Assembly (NCBI GenBank): GCA_019914995.1
Contig: CM034127.1
Span: 6,820,001-6,884,000 of the forward strand
Direction of reading: 5' to 3'
Length of the DNA: 64,000 nt
Source: Acanthochlamys bracteata
Taxonomy: Eukaryota; Streptophyta; Magnoliopsida; Pandanales; Velloziaceae
This document shows positions 37,001-48,693 of the stretch, piece after piece. The notes below the pieces were generated by a model, which saw only the letters and a list, made by a program, of their open reading frames with translations, was not told where the DNA came from and did no database searches. A program made the position numbers and the translations under genes. Position 1 is the first letter of the stretch; each line of letters opens with the position of its first letter.

Positions 37001-40000
37001 CTTATTAAAACACCTGTATTTTTAACTTTTTAACATGTATGTTTATAGATATACACATAGTTATTATAATTTCGATTTAAATATTAAAATCTTACGATTT
37101 TAATATTCTACATCAACAAAACGATACTACTCGACACAAGATCCTATTTTATATAAAATCAAAGTATGATTTCGACCTTATTCCTAAAACCCTTAAGATT
37201 CTGATCTTCCTTGCGTTTCTACGATTTCATATTATAAAAAATCTTCATGAATTAGGAGGGCTCTTTAGGGTTTTGAGCGAAGTTGGAATAGATAGAGAAA
37301 ATCCGTTGTTCGTTTATGGCTAGTGCGGTGGTGTTTGTTTATTTTGTTAGGAGTTTGTTATGGGACCAAGAAATTATTCCATGAGATCGATGGCAGAGTT
37401 CGAAGGTGTGAGTAGTGCAATGAGAATGGTTTCGTAAAATGCTCTTAGTGTTCTTCTTGCTAAAATTAATGATAAGATAAAAGTTATTTGGTTTTTCGAA
37501 TTTCGTAAAAAGAAGAGAACTGACCATATATACGATTGTTGCAAATTATTACTGGGATTTGAGTTTGTAAAAGGAGAGTTAGATTATTTTTTTCTTTATT
37601 TTGAGGTGATAAAAAATGATTGTGTGTCGTCTAATTGATTGATTATATAAGGATTGAATTTTTTAGATATGGGTATAACTATACAAGTGTGCATATAGTA
37701 TAACACCCAAATTTATATGTATATATATGTATATAAATATATATTTATATTCATATACATATATTCATATATATATATATACATACATATATGTACACGT
37801 ATATGGGTGAGATATATGTACATCACCCTTTAAATATATGTCAATGTACATCAGTCATGTTCTGTCGGTATAAAGCTTTAAATACGATCTCTTTCGTCGG
37901 ATATAAAAACTTTGAATTAGAAACATGCTTATAAATTTTCAGTTCAATCGGAGCAAGAATTAGCCTTCATCTAACTTCGTGAACAAGTTCAAAATCACGA
38001 CTCATAGTTTTTCATATCCAACGATAGTGATTGAATTTTGAACTTTCTACTCACTTTATATTGCCCAATGTGCGCCAACGTGTACATTATCTTCTTTCTA
38101 TATATGTATATATGTATATATATATATATATATATGTACATGCACTTATCGCTGCACAAGTCGCGCACATACTTGACCAAAATGGCTAGAAATATTTCCA
38201 AATTTAATCTCCATCATTTGATATGAAGAATCACGTGTATGGACAATAGATATGAAGAATCATGAGTAGGGAATATGTTAATAAAATTTCAGCTCAATTG
38301 AAATATGGATCAACATCCATCCGGCTTCTTGATCAAAATAATATAAATAATAAGAATTGACAAAATTTGTGTAATTGTTTGTTGTCATTTTGATCAAAAG
38401 GTTAGATGGAAGTTTATACATGGTCCGATTAGACTGAAATTTTATCGACATACTTTTTATTCATTATTCTTCATATATAATAGTGAAAATTAAATTTAAA
38501 AATCTAGCTGGTCAGCATGTGCGCAATATGTGCCTATAGTGCGGCATGTGCATATGTCCCTCCTATATATATCTATATATATATATATATATATGAGAAG
38601 GATAGGGGCATTCCAGCTTTTATGTACACTCCAGCGCACTCCACGCCGTTTATGATTGTGGAGACCTCCAAATCTAATCTCTACCTTTGGATATGAAGAA
38701 CTATGAGTCAATAACAAGCTGACAAATTTTCATCTCAATCGAAATACGAATCTACTTCCATCCGGTCACTTGATCAAGACGACTAAAAAAGAAAATATAC
38801 ATATATTGTTGTTAACTTTTATTATTTGTGTCATAATGATCAAGTGGTCGGATGAAGGTCGATTCGTAGTTCGATTGAGATGAAAATTTGTCAGCATGTT
38901 ACTGACTCATATTTCTTCATATCTAACGGTAGAGATTAGACTTGGAGATCTTTACTGTCACAAACGGCCATGGAGTGCGCTGGAGTGTGCATAAGAGTTA
39001 TAGTGTCACTATCCCTCTCCATATATATATATATATATATATACATATATTGAGGGGTTAAAAAGTTGAAGCAAAGGTTTCGAGTAAGAGCAATTTATGA
39101 GGTCATGGAGGCCTTATTAATCCTCTATGAAATATTGGAATTTTAGTATTTTCTCTCTCTTGTGTTATTTCCTCTTGTTTCTTTATTTTAAATTTTGAGT
39201 AGAATTTGAAAGATGGTCAGTATGGAATGAATTTTTACATAGGTATCATTAATTAGTGACACACACCTACCTTGTTCCGGTGAAAGTGCCGATATAATAA
39301 ATTGTGAACATAGGCATCATTAATTCCAATAATGTCATTGTGTAGGTAAATCACACTCTACTTGAAGAGATAAGGGAGATCAACCAACATCTTATTGAAA
39401 CAATTGTTAGCGTAAGTGACAAGGATGGCGACTCGGCTGCTCCTTCTGCAGCCGGGGGTGGAGGTGGGATGGTAGTCAAATTCTCTTTCAGTGCTGTAGC
39501 ATGTATATCCCGCCTGAAGTCCCAGTTTCTTTCAAGTCATATGGTAAGTATTAACTTAATGTTAAACAGCAAATTTGATTTACTTCAGCATTCATATATA
39601 AACAATCTATCTTATAACCTGTCATTTTCAGTCCCCAATTATGCCTTTAAGGTTGTTTGTACCTGCCGATTACCCCAAATGCTCGCCTGTACTGTTAGAC
39701 AAGCTGCCAACTGATGTAAGGTGAGATATGGTCCAAGATGATATTCTTCTTCATTATAAGTTTTTACTATCTGTAAATTTTCTAGCCTAAGATGTTGGAC
39801 TGAAACTCATGGACTGAAGAAAAGAGCTTTCCTGTGACTTACTTTTGCAATAAGAACTTCCTACACTATTAAATTGACTGAATTATGTTTTAGATTTTAT
39901 GCATAGTAGTTTTATTAATGGTTGAAATTTGATTTTATTCTTCCTATAACATGAGCGTATATGAAATGAATCCAGTGTTATATCTGCTTATTATCACCAC

Positions 40001-40349
40001 CTAGCAGTTCTTTTTAATATAATGATTCGTCATGCCTTCGTATTGGTAACCTAATGTTTTGAAGTGGATATGTAACTTTATTTTGTAAATTTGTTATTTT
40101 TGCATTTGAAAAAATCCTAAAGAGTGTTTACTTATTGCCATTAGCTTGGAGCAAGAGGATCTGGCATCAAAGGCAAAGTCCAGGTTCAGCATATCCCTTC
40201 GAGGCCTTTCCCAGCCCATGTCACTTGGAGACATGGCAAAGACTTGGGATGTTTGTGCACGTGCAGTTATTGCAGAATATGCTCAGCAAATGGGAGGGGG
40301 TAGCTTCAGCTCAAGATATGGCGTTTGGGAGAACTGCGTGAATGCCTGA
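22062..40349 (+). CDS. MED15A: Mediator of RNA polymerase II transcription subunit 15 (MED15a-like)
   Basis: Tail-module Mediator subunit that contacts activators through its KIX domain; nuclear. Eleven coding exons join in frame to 1,359 codons: 22062-22192, 22848-22959, 24129-24252, 25622-26944, 28322-28392, 29848-29922, 30067-31473, 34420-34764, 39346-39543, 39632-39720 and 40145-40349. All introns are GT-AG. Exons 1-3 encode the start [12 protein letters not shown] and the KIX domain (about residues 28-110: [50 protein letters not shown]). Exons 4 and 7 are Gln-rich activation regions. Exons 5-6 carry the conserved [20 protein letters not shown] block. Exon 8 carries [20 protein letters not shown] and [12 protein letters not shown]. 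Exons 9-11 form the conserved C-terminal module ([56 protein letters not shown]). Length fits Arabidopsis MED15a (about 1,335). All exons are intact. The 18-kb span is due to transposon-filled introns. Confidence 0.95.
25615..25622 (+). promoter_or_regulatory. Tandem NAGNAG splice acceptor before MED15 exon 4
   Basis: TTAGCAG offers two AG acceptors three bases apart. Using the first (exon start 25619) adds one Ala codon; using the second (exon start 25622) omits it. Both keep the reading frame. NAGNAG acceptors are known sites of single-codon alternative splicing. Confidence 0.55.
27925..28167. mobile_element. Tourist-like (PIF/Harbinger) MITE in MED15 intron 4
   Basis: A 243-bp AT-rich non-coding element. 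Its ends GGGCGTGTTTACCAA and TTGGTAAACACACCC form an inverted repeat, and it is flanked by TAA at 27922-27924 and 28168-28170. The GGGNNTGTTT terminus and 3-bp TWA/TAA target duplication are those of PIF/Harbinger MITEs. Confidence 0.88.
31459..31660 (+). repeat. Tandem duplication across the MED15 exon 7 splice donor
   Basis: Two head-to-tail units, 31459-31560 and 31561-31660, about 90% alike. Unit 1 begins inside exon 7 (TTAGTTAAAGTG) and includes the donor GTTAGT at 31474. Unit 2 repeats the exon end as TTAGTTAAAGCTGTTACT, where the donor is changed. The upstream donor gives the frame that continues into exon 8, so the first copy is taken as functional. Confidence 0.8.
33755..34286. mobile_element. 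hAT-type MITE copy B, in MED15 intron 7
   Basis: A 532-bp element with the same CAAGGTTGTCAAAATCGGGA / CAAGGTTATCAAAATCCCGA ends as 10115-10635 and in the same orientation. A perfect 8-bp target duplication GTTGTATT flanks it (33747-33754 and 34287-34294). It differs from copy A by roughly eight substitutions and one 11-bp length change near 34128. It ends about 130 bases upstream of the exon 8 acceptor. Confidence 0.93.
35121..36900 (-). mobile_element. Probable short non-autonomous LTR element in MED15 intron 8, decayed
   Basis: Two direct repeats, from 35121 and from 36572, share in order TG(T/A)TGTAGA at the start, GTGAGCAGAACC/GTGAGAGAGAGC-like blocks, AAATCAACTCATA, a TATATTTATGA block and CTTACTA(A/G)AAGA. 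Just inside the right copy is GCTTTGATGCCAAATTG, close to the reverse complement of the initiator-Met primer site, which fits a - strand LTR element. The roughly 1-kb interior has no recognisable coding domain, so this looks like a short non-autonomous element. The right-hand end of the second repeat is uncertain. Strong divergence between the repeats indicates an old insertion. Confidence 0.4.
37673..37815. repeat. TA/TATG-rich microsatellite region
   Basis: Long runs of TATA, TATG and CATATA in MED15 intron 8. It is one of several TA-rich tracts here (also about 38099-38135, 38566-38594, 39021-39044) that border the palindromic MITEs. Confidence 0.8.
37840..38110. mobile_element. Palindromic MITE, collapsed copy (Mutator-type family)
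   Basis: Contains both arms of the family core (ATGCTTATAAATTTTCAGTT then TTCAATCGGAGCAAG; and ACGACTCATAGTTTTTCATATCC on the other side), but the central part is largely missing. Outer ends are not well defined; the right side ends near AATGTGCGCCAACGTG. Confidence 0.45.
38134..38562. mobile_element. Palindromic MITE (Mutator-type family), MED15 intron 8
   Basis: Outer arms pair GCGCACATACTTGACC on the left with GGTCAGCATGTGCGC on the right. Inner arms carry the core GATATGAAGAATCATGAGT and its inverted match TTATTCTTCATATA, with AATTTCAGCTCAATTG against AGACTGAAATTTTATC. It is flanked by TA microsatellites, so a target duplication cannot be proven. The right end reads GGAGGGACATATGCACATG from outside in. 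Confidence 0.6.
38595..39020. mobile_element. Palindromic MITE (Mutator-type family), MED15 intron 8
   Basis: A 426-bp foldback. Left end GAGAAGGATAGGGGCATTCC, right end read inward GGAGAGGGATAGTGACACT. Both arms carry ACTCCAGCGCACTCCA and the family core (GATATGAAGAACTATGAGT; TCAATCGAAATACGAATC). It is flanked on both sides by long ATAT runs, compatible with an ATATATATA duplication as at the large Mutator-like element. Confidence 0.75.
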
Positions 40350-41326
40350 TACTTCTGCTCGCTGTTTGTCGAAACATTTTAATCTATAACCTTAATCCTG
40401 AGGCAGCAGATTTTGATACCATGGGATCTTTTTAATATTGGTATACTCTACAGAACTTGTAGATGTCTGAAAGTATTAGATTTGTATAGAGTCTGGTATT
40501 TTCTAGGTTGGGTTGAGCTGGCGTGCCAAACTACAAAAAACATGTTCGATGCGCTTTATTGATATTTGCCGTATGAGTTCATTGCATGCGAAATACTCAG
40601 ATTGTGTATTTCGTCCTTTATAATGTGGTAGCCGTGGTTCTTCTGATTGTTATTTGTTGAGAAGTGACCACTTCTACTACTAAGGTAGATTTTTGAGCTG
40701 CAGAGAAAATTTACCTAAACACTGCTAGCCTTGCTGACCGCGAGCTGAAAAAAGCTGAAGCTTTTGCTTTATAACCGTGTATCCAACTGGAACCTTAGTC
40801 TGCTTTTCATCATCCCAAAGTCTTGGGCATTCAATCTAGATCTAGATTTCATGTTGCTGCTTCAATTTGATTCTCCAAGACCGCGCTTCAAAGCTTGTGC
40901 AGCTGGGCTACGATCTTTTATGCACATAGAAGAGAAGCCTTCAGCTTATCTCACCTTTCCGAAGCTGCTAATTGCCAATTCAACCTGTTGGAACTTGGGT
41001 TGTAATATGCTTCTTTGAACGATCAACAATACTAGTAAAGATGCCAAGGCTTGCAAAAATGAAAGCTAGCTTCAGTTCAGGCATCTTAACATTAAATAAG
41101 GGTTATTATGCTTTCACTAGGTTTTTTAGTTAAGACATCTGAAAAGAACAGGAATCAGAATACCAATTAGGAAATATTATACAAGTGCACATAACCAACC
41201 TAATGTTGATGTAAAACTTCTTTTCATAACCAAGTTAATGTGAATGAGGCAACATTCATGATTGTTTACTATCAATTCTGGTATTTTGTAAGAGTGCATG
41301 TGCCTTCGAAAACTATAATTCTTAAG

Positions 41327-44300
41327 TTAAGAGGTTCCATTTTTCTCAATTTCTCGTTGTCTTGCTCGGTCCATCTTCCTTTTCCTCCATTCTTCAAGAG
41401 CTACATAATAAACAATAAGTGGTGTCAGTACAAATTCTATACTATTTGGTAGACGTAAGAAACTAATAAAATAATTGTACTTATGCAAACCTCAAAATAA
41501 TACAAGAATCTGAATAGCAGTGATTGTCAAGTATGCTGCATTAAGCTTTTGGAAATATACTATTAAAATAGTTCAACCCGAAATTTGCTGATTGACGTAT
41601 TGACTTGAATCTGGACAAACTGGTATACATACTTCTTCAAAGCACAATGACAGCAGAACAATTCTCTGTATAACATGTGTCTTGAGGTACAGCATCATTA
41701 TACCTATATAGTCAGATTTGAGTAGGAAAAGAGAGCATGCTTTTGCATTGCCTCTAGCTTGTGTCGCAGGAAAAGAAGCCTATACATAAGCACCATTACT
41801 AAGACCCCTTCGATTCATCTCTCCCAAACCAGATAATTGCTTTATCATTGAAGTTCTCGAAAAAACATTGTTAGTGCGTTGACACATGATGCTGTAAACT
41901 TCTCAAACATAGAAGGCCATGTGAAACACTACTTTTGAGCAAAGACAAACAAAGGTTTCACATATTATGAAGTGTGGACACGGTAGCGTGTCGCCAAGAC
42001 ATAAGGACACAATGATACATAGTAAATCTGCAGAAAGATGCGAATAGGACACAACCGCACAATATACATATATGCAAATACATGTGGTAGAAAGCATTTC
42101 AGGAAAATGAATGTTCATTATAGTCAACCTACTAACACAGTCAAAAAAATGTCTATTCCAAATCTACAACATTAATTAATATAAGATAACCTCATTTTTT
42201 CTTGAATGAGGTAGTACTATAACCACCACTTGCACACTAGGAATTCAAAAGAAAATTTTATGGCAAACTTATTTAAGCAAGATTAACATGCCTCAAGTAA
42301 TCACTAACCATTATCTTTCCCAAGAATGTGAACTATGTTTTAAGATATTTTGGGTTGTTCGATGCATATGTATGACGTGTCCTCGAAGTGTTCGATAGTT
42401 GACATTGCAACCAAATATCTGATGTGTCTGAGGATTGTCCAAGGAAGTGTCATTTCCAATATGTATCTCACACGACAACTCAATGTCTGTCCTTCCTAAG
42501 AAGTGTTTGTGCTTCCTAGGTGCTAAATGTCCAAGCAGACTAGGCTTGAATTATTTAAAGGTTCATTTGGGTACTTGGTTAAAATATGCTCCATTTTTTC
42601 TAAACTAAAGTTTGCAAATGTAATCCCGTAGCTTTATAAAACTAAGGTTCCAAGATACAAATTCATAATCGGTAATAATTACAAACTACAGGTATCCTCC
42701 CTCCCAACCGATGAACACAATGATAACCACCATCCTCAACTCTCCTTCCCACACTGGTTATATTGATTACTCACCTATTAAGGTCCAATCGGGTTTGGGT
42801 ACATAGGCTCTATCCTTTTTATTACTTACTGATAATAGAATTTGATAGAACTATGAATATGTTATATTAGTAATATGAATTAAAAAACATAAAAAACTAC
42901 CAAAAAAATGAGAAAGACAAGAGACACTCATAGAGAGAAAGAGAAAGGAAGAGGGAGATAGTCCCAGAAAAAGGGGAGAGATTAGAAGTAAAATGGAGTT
43001 TAAGAAAAAAATTATAATCTAGTGACTTCTTTAAATTCTAGTTTTAAGATATTCCTTTGTTTTTTGTTGAACTGCCTAGAATTTACTCAAACATATTGCT
43101 TGTTGCCCCAAACAACTAAGGTTTTGGCTACAACCTTTTGCATCTCCAAACAACTAAAGTTTTGGCTACAAAACTATCTACCGGAAAAGACCCTAAATTT
43201 GTCATATCTTCTAAACTTATACTCCAGTTCGTGCATGCCATAAACCCAATGCTTCCGTGGAAACAAGGCCCCCTAGTTATCCACATCTCCGAAGTTTGTC
43301 ATATATTAACTTCCTATCTCTTGCTCAAATCTCTATTATTCTTGCTACGTAGATTAAACCTTCAACAAAAAGCGTCTGTGGACGGCTTAAGTACATAGTT
43401 ATTAGCATGTGGTAGTGTTGACTATTAAAAGGTTGGTGTTGGAAACCATGATGACTATTGACTAGGCAATCCACATATACAGTCTTCTCTAGCCATTTAA
43501 TTGGCAAATACTAGATTCGGATGAATGGATTTAGCGAAGGTGTTGTCCTAAGAGCTTAACAGGCTATGAGCATTCCATATATCACATATATAACCTAGGC
43601 CAGCGCGCAGATTTTAACCCACAACTCTTAACTTCATAAGTTCTTTAGCAACGATCAACAAAGTAAGATCCAACCTCTTTAGAGAACTTTAAAATGTCAA
43701 AAGATGAAAGAAGTATGTTAAGTAACCCTTTCTTCCCAAATTATCTCGAAGTCATTGGTAGACAATACCTAAAACAACTTATTATAACCTCCATGATATC
43801 CTCCTTCACTCTTTTGGCTACATACATAGTGCAACAATAAAGATAGTACTGAACGTATGAACCCTCATATGAGAATCATTTTCTTGTATGTCATATGAGG
43901 ACTGCTAGCAGACAGTTTTTGCCAATGCATGATCTTCAAGTGCAACCTTTCAAACACAAATTACTGTTTACTCCAAGCCAACAACTTCAAACTCAAAGGT
44001 GTAAATGCATGTTGTTAAACATGCTACGAATTTCTATAAGGTGAAGGTTTATGCAACATTCGGTTTCTCAAGCTACGATACACTATTCATAAGCACGGGG
44101 GTCATCCTTCATAATATAAATTTCTTAACATGTCCTTCTCAAACATTAAGCAGAAACATCTGACATTCCTTTCAATCATCATTTGAATTTCTCAGAATCA
44201 TTTATTGTATCCATACTACATATGCAACGTGAAAAGAAGAAACCAGCCAAATGCACCCAACATCAAAAAGACACAAGAGCTTGTAATGCATATAGCATAT

Positions 44301-45257
44301 CAAAGTAAAAACCATACTCTTCAGCCAAACTAGCAGGGGCTACTACGACAGAGGATAATCATGACATTTGTTGAGCATTTTTTCTCACCTCTGAGGCTAT
44401 TTGGATCATTTAATGCTCGTAAATCCTTCAGCCTCTTGGAAAGATCGACGGCCGTGGTTTGCTTAGGAGCTTTCTGCAGCTCTACCACCCCTGGATCAGC
44501 ATAGGCTTCCTGCTCAATTTCTCTTACCTAAAATGGGGGTATTTTATATCATAAATATCAAACAGCCACTATCTAAGGCAACAAGGTGACCATGGCAATG
44601 CTGGTTTCTCATAAAAAAGAGGAAAAGAAGAAAAACAAGAGCTCCTAAATTCTTTTATTGAAAATATGCAAATATGCTTCACCTAAAACAAAACAGCTAT
44701 ATTATTATTTATTAAACCAAAGACTAAGCAAGCATGATCTACAAATCTCAAATTACTTCGAAAGTTCCCAAATTTGCATACCATTAACATTTGATGTGCC
44801 AAACATTTCCCAACTCAACCTTTTCCTTCTCCATGAAACTACTTTCTAGGACCTAAATAAAAGAAACCTAGATTGTCAAATGTATATCTTAACTTTTATA
44901 AGATAATTAGTATGTTACCCTCTTAATCAACTCCATCGGTTCCATTGCTCGGCGAATCTCCTCTGATTCCTTCATATGTCTAAGCAGCTCTGCTATACTA
45001 TTTCAAATTATCAACTTTTTCTTAAACTAAAATTTACACTAAAAATAAACAAATAAAGACAAATTATTACCAGGATCAATTGATCGCATGTTAGAGCGGC
45101 GGTGATTGCTTATAGAGGCATACGAATGAATGAGAAGAATGGCGGTGAGCAGATTGAGAGCGCAGACAAAGATTGTTGCATTCTTGTATGAAAGCAAAGA
45201 TCGAACACGCCACAATGAACCTATCGACAGCATTTGCAAGCCAGCATCCATTGCCAT
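41327..45257 (-). CDS. Conserved-looking small single-pass membrane protein, function unknown
   Basis: Four coding exons on the - strand, 45257-45071, 44992-44919, 44527-44389 and 41400-41327, join in frame with GT-AG introns to 157 codons. The protein starts MAMDAGLQMLSIGSLWRVRS. It has one hydrophobic segment at about residues 24-45 (NATIFVCALNLLTAILLIHS), then a soluble, highly charged tail with the blocks HMKESEEIRRAMEPMELIKR, VREIEQEAYADPGVVELQKA, SKRLKDLRALNDPNSLRALE and EWRKRKMDRARQREIEKNG, ending TS. The short N-terminus followed by a basic tail does not settle topology. Evidence that it is a real gene: four coherent splice junctions preserve frame, and composition changes from AT-rich introns to coding-like exons. 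The third intron is 3.0 kb. It converges with MED15, with about 980 bases between their stop codons. I do not recognise a named family. Confidence 0.78.
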
Positions 45258-47503
45258 CGAGTAGCAGACAATTCAAAGAATTAATATTTTAGATGATCAC
45301 AAAATCGAGCTCACAGTCCAGAGTCACCTGTTAAACAATCAAAAACCTTAAAAACGTTAGTACTCTTATGTTAACTGACTAGTACTTACCAAATAACTAA
45401 CGAGTATTTTTAATTTAACTAACTAATAATAGACTCTATACACGACATAAGAAAAGTTGATATTTTGGTTGTTTTAAGTTTTACGTGGTTGCATCAGCTA
45501 GGTTTTGTTGTACTCAACCCGACAACAAATTCTAACTTGATGTTGAAAAATAAGCGAATTATGTGAATGACTTGATATTCATGGTAGTTCCTTTGATGAA
45601 TATGCTTAAGAGCAAACTTACCTTTCATTTTAATTTGAACAGTGTTTTACTTATTTTAGATTAAAAATAGTGGTAAGATAAACTGTTTCTAAGTCGTAAC
45701 TAGTAGTTACGTAAAGACAATTGGGAGATTCCACAAGTATTATTATAATTTAGAAAAAATAAATCAACAAACATAACTGTTTTAATCATTTATTTTGAAT
45801 GTGTTATTACAGAATAATTATTGGAGTATCTATTTTTTCAATCTTCAAGGAACACTATAAATCAATACTTTTTGAGCATAGGATTTATTTCAAAATCCTT
45901 ATTAATTTGGACTCGTGACAAAAAAGAAACCCTTTTCAAAACCCCGGTTTGCTTAAAACTTTACTTTGGAAACCTTGTGCTAGATTTTCCATTTACCGTT
46001 ATGGTTAAAGAACCCATCTTTCTGGATTCACTCTCTCTCTTCTTCCTTTCCCATTCTCCGGAACCTAATTTCCAGTATATTACATATTCCCACACCCCAA
46101 CCCCCCCAAACAGAACACATTTAAATCATCCTTTGATTAGCCTCATCTCCCACAAAGAGCCTATCCACTCAACCAACCTTCGGACATGTTATGACCAACA
46201 CTCGATTAAATCAAATATAGTTAGCCAATACCAATACTTAAGTTTATAGGGTAGATTCTACAGAAATATCCATAACAAAAACACCCAAAACCACAATTAG
46301 CAAAAGAGGTAAAACAATCTCAAACTGTCATAATACGACACTTCAGTTCTTATAAAATACAATTATATTGCAGAAGTTCTTAATTCTTATATAGAGTGCA
46401 TTGAGGTATAGAGATAATAAGTATAAAATAAAATAAGTTCTAACCAGTAGAAGAAGGTGAAATAAAATAAAATCAGGAATGATCTCACACATGTATATGC
46501 CAAGAACACACATGCATTCATATATATGTAACATACATTAGAAAATCAGTAAAGTATCACAGAAATGAGACCAAGTCTCCTACACGTCTCCACCAACACT
46601 GTGTTCAAGCGCCCCTTACACCCCATCGAGGCTATTACCATCCCCAATGATTGATGCAGATGAGCCATAGACTCGCCCTGTTAGTATAGGTCCTAGATAG
46701 GTACTTCACCCCACACCCACTAAGGTCCTTAACTCATCCCCTGACTCGACTTGCTAGCTTCAATGTTCATGCATCAATATATAGTGAAATGTTAAGCTTG
46801 AAGCTTATAATGACATATTTATAAATCGTACATTTATATACAAGGCAAAGTGCCTATTAACTAGTTAAGAGAACTACTTCTAAGGCCAAGAAGAACTACT
46901 TCTAAGGTCATATCCATTTATATACCAAGCATTTATATAAAAGAATTCTTAAGAAATACTTACTAACTCATACTAATAGATTTTACAAGGTGAAATAACA
47001 TATCATAGTATATAGAACAAATAAATTAGGCAAGCATCATAACCTAATTATTTACTAGCATGCTATTGTAATTAATTATCATAATTCTTATTTTAGCATG
47101 AGTCATACAGACATTATATAGCATGAGTATATCATATTATGCATTGATAGGGTTAAGTACGTCGAAATTTTCAAAGAAAATGTTAATCATGCAAAACGAT
47201 TAACGATAAAAGCTACAAAGAAAAAGACACGAGTAACCCTCACCAGCAAGCTACAAGCTATCTCCAAGCTGTACCACTCAGTATAAACATCGTTTCTGAT
47301 CATAGTACATATCTGGATACAATTATTTCACATTTGCGATAAATGGAAACCAATTCCTAATCACCACAACCAAACTAATGATCCTAATACGAAACCAAAT
47401 CCACAACTCTTACCTTTCGCCTTTAAGGCTCATCCAAACCCAAGATTTGTTTGACTCACTGATAAACCATTGCATATTCAACCATCATTCAACATTTCAT
47501 AAT
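45258..47503. other. AT-rich intergenic DNA
   Basis: Holds the presumed promoter and 5' UTR of the small membrane-protein gene at its left end; no start site can be assigned. An open frame at 45821-46249 (142 codons) has no recognisable domain and is treated as chance. The block 46570-46760 is GC-richer but unidentified. Confidence 0.4.
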
Positions 47504-47911
47504 GGGATAGGATATAGGCACATGTAGGCCTCAAAGGCACATGTGTACACATGCCGGCCAAAAGTGGCCGGCGAGCTCTCCAAATCCAATCTCCACCGTT
47601 GGATATGAAGAATCATGAGTTGGGAACATGTTGATAAAATTTCAGCTCAATCGGAATACGAACCGACCTCCATTGGAACTCGTGATCAAAATGACATAAA
47701 CTTTTAAATTTGACAAAAGATATATATTTTGTTTTTGTGTCACTTTGATCAAGAATTCCGATGGAGGTAGGTTCGTATTCCGATTGAACTGAAATTTTAT
47801 CAACATATTCCCAACTCATAGTTCTTCATATCCAACTGTGGAGATTGAATTTGGAGAGCTCGCCGGCCACTTTTGGCCGGCATGTGTACACATGTGCCTA
47901 TATCCTATCCC
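47504..47911. mobile_element. Palindromic Mutator-type MITE with perfect 9-bp target duplication
   Basis: A 408-bp foldback. The left end GGGATAGGATATAGGCACAT is exactly mirrored at the right end, which read inward gives GGGATAGGATATAGGCACAT. Perfect 9-bp duplications TTTCATAAT flank it (47495-47503 and 47912-47920). The two arms are almost the full half-length, with GCCGGCCAAAAGTGGCCGG in the left arm and its inverse in the right, and the family core (GATATGAAGAATCATGAGTT; TCAATCGGAATACGAACCGA). The 9-bp duplication places the family in the Mutator superfamily. It carries no coding sequence. Confidence 0.93.
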
Positions 47912-47920
47912 TTTCATAAT

Positions 47921-48693
47921 ACTTATCTAATGCTAGGGTTAGCAAGTTTGAGAAGTTTACCAAGGCAAAAGGACAATCAGCTTTGTACCGCAATGAGGAA
48001 ATGGATTAATAGATGCATCATGACAATTTAAAAGGGTAAAAAACAAGTATTGCAACTCATTCGTAAGTTGGGCCCACCTGTCTATCGGATTCCGACGAAT
48101 TAGGGCGCGGGGCGGAGAAGGGGAGACGGGAATGACAAAACAAGCAGCAGAACAGCAACGACAACTGCAGCGGCTATCGCGTGCTCGATCGTGAGTGACT
48201 GCGGCGAGCAACGTCGTAGAGGGAAGGAGGAAGGAGCAGCGAGCAACTGCAGCAGTGCTCAGGTGAGGGAGATGAAGACGCCGCACAACAACAGCCACAA
48301 TCCGGCGTGAGATTGCCGATCGCGGCGGCCTCGCCAAGGAGCCGAGGAGAAGAAAGAAGCAGCTGCGGTGAAGTGACGAATTTTAGGATAAGGGGCAGGG
48401 TCTTTGAGCAATGGCGCTCGACGATGATAGAAGTAACCACCAGCAACATGCGCTTTTTGGACCCTGACTGCTAGCATTAGAGGTAAATTCTATTTTCTTG
48501 TTATTGTTGATAATACTTAAAATTCTACCGGTTATTTTTTTTGGCTTTCAAGAATGAAATTTTAAATGTATTTTCCTCTTTTTTTAGAAAGATTCAAAAT
48601 GAACTTGATTTGAATATATTGCAATAAAAAGTGATCATAGAAAAAAATTGAATCATAATTTTGATAAATTATGTAAACACAAATGATCTAATT
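47921..48693. other. Intergenic DNA with a GC-rich block at 48090-48380
   Basis: The GC-rich block has overlapping open frames on the - strand (47957-48337, 48174-48449) rich in Arg, Ser, Ala and Cys, with no recognisable domain and no supported splicing. It resembles in composition the GC-rich subterminal block of the Mutator-like element further right, so it may be part of a decayed relative. Confidence 0.3.

Noticed and set aside
45821-46249. 142-codon open frame
   Set aside because: No domain and a composition like its surroundings; treated as chance.
47957-48337. 126-codon Arg/Ser/Cys-rich frame on the - strand
   Set aside because: Several overlapping frames are open in the same GC-rich block, which is what base composition alone produces.
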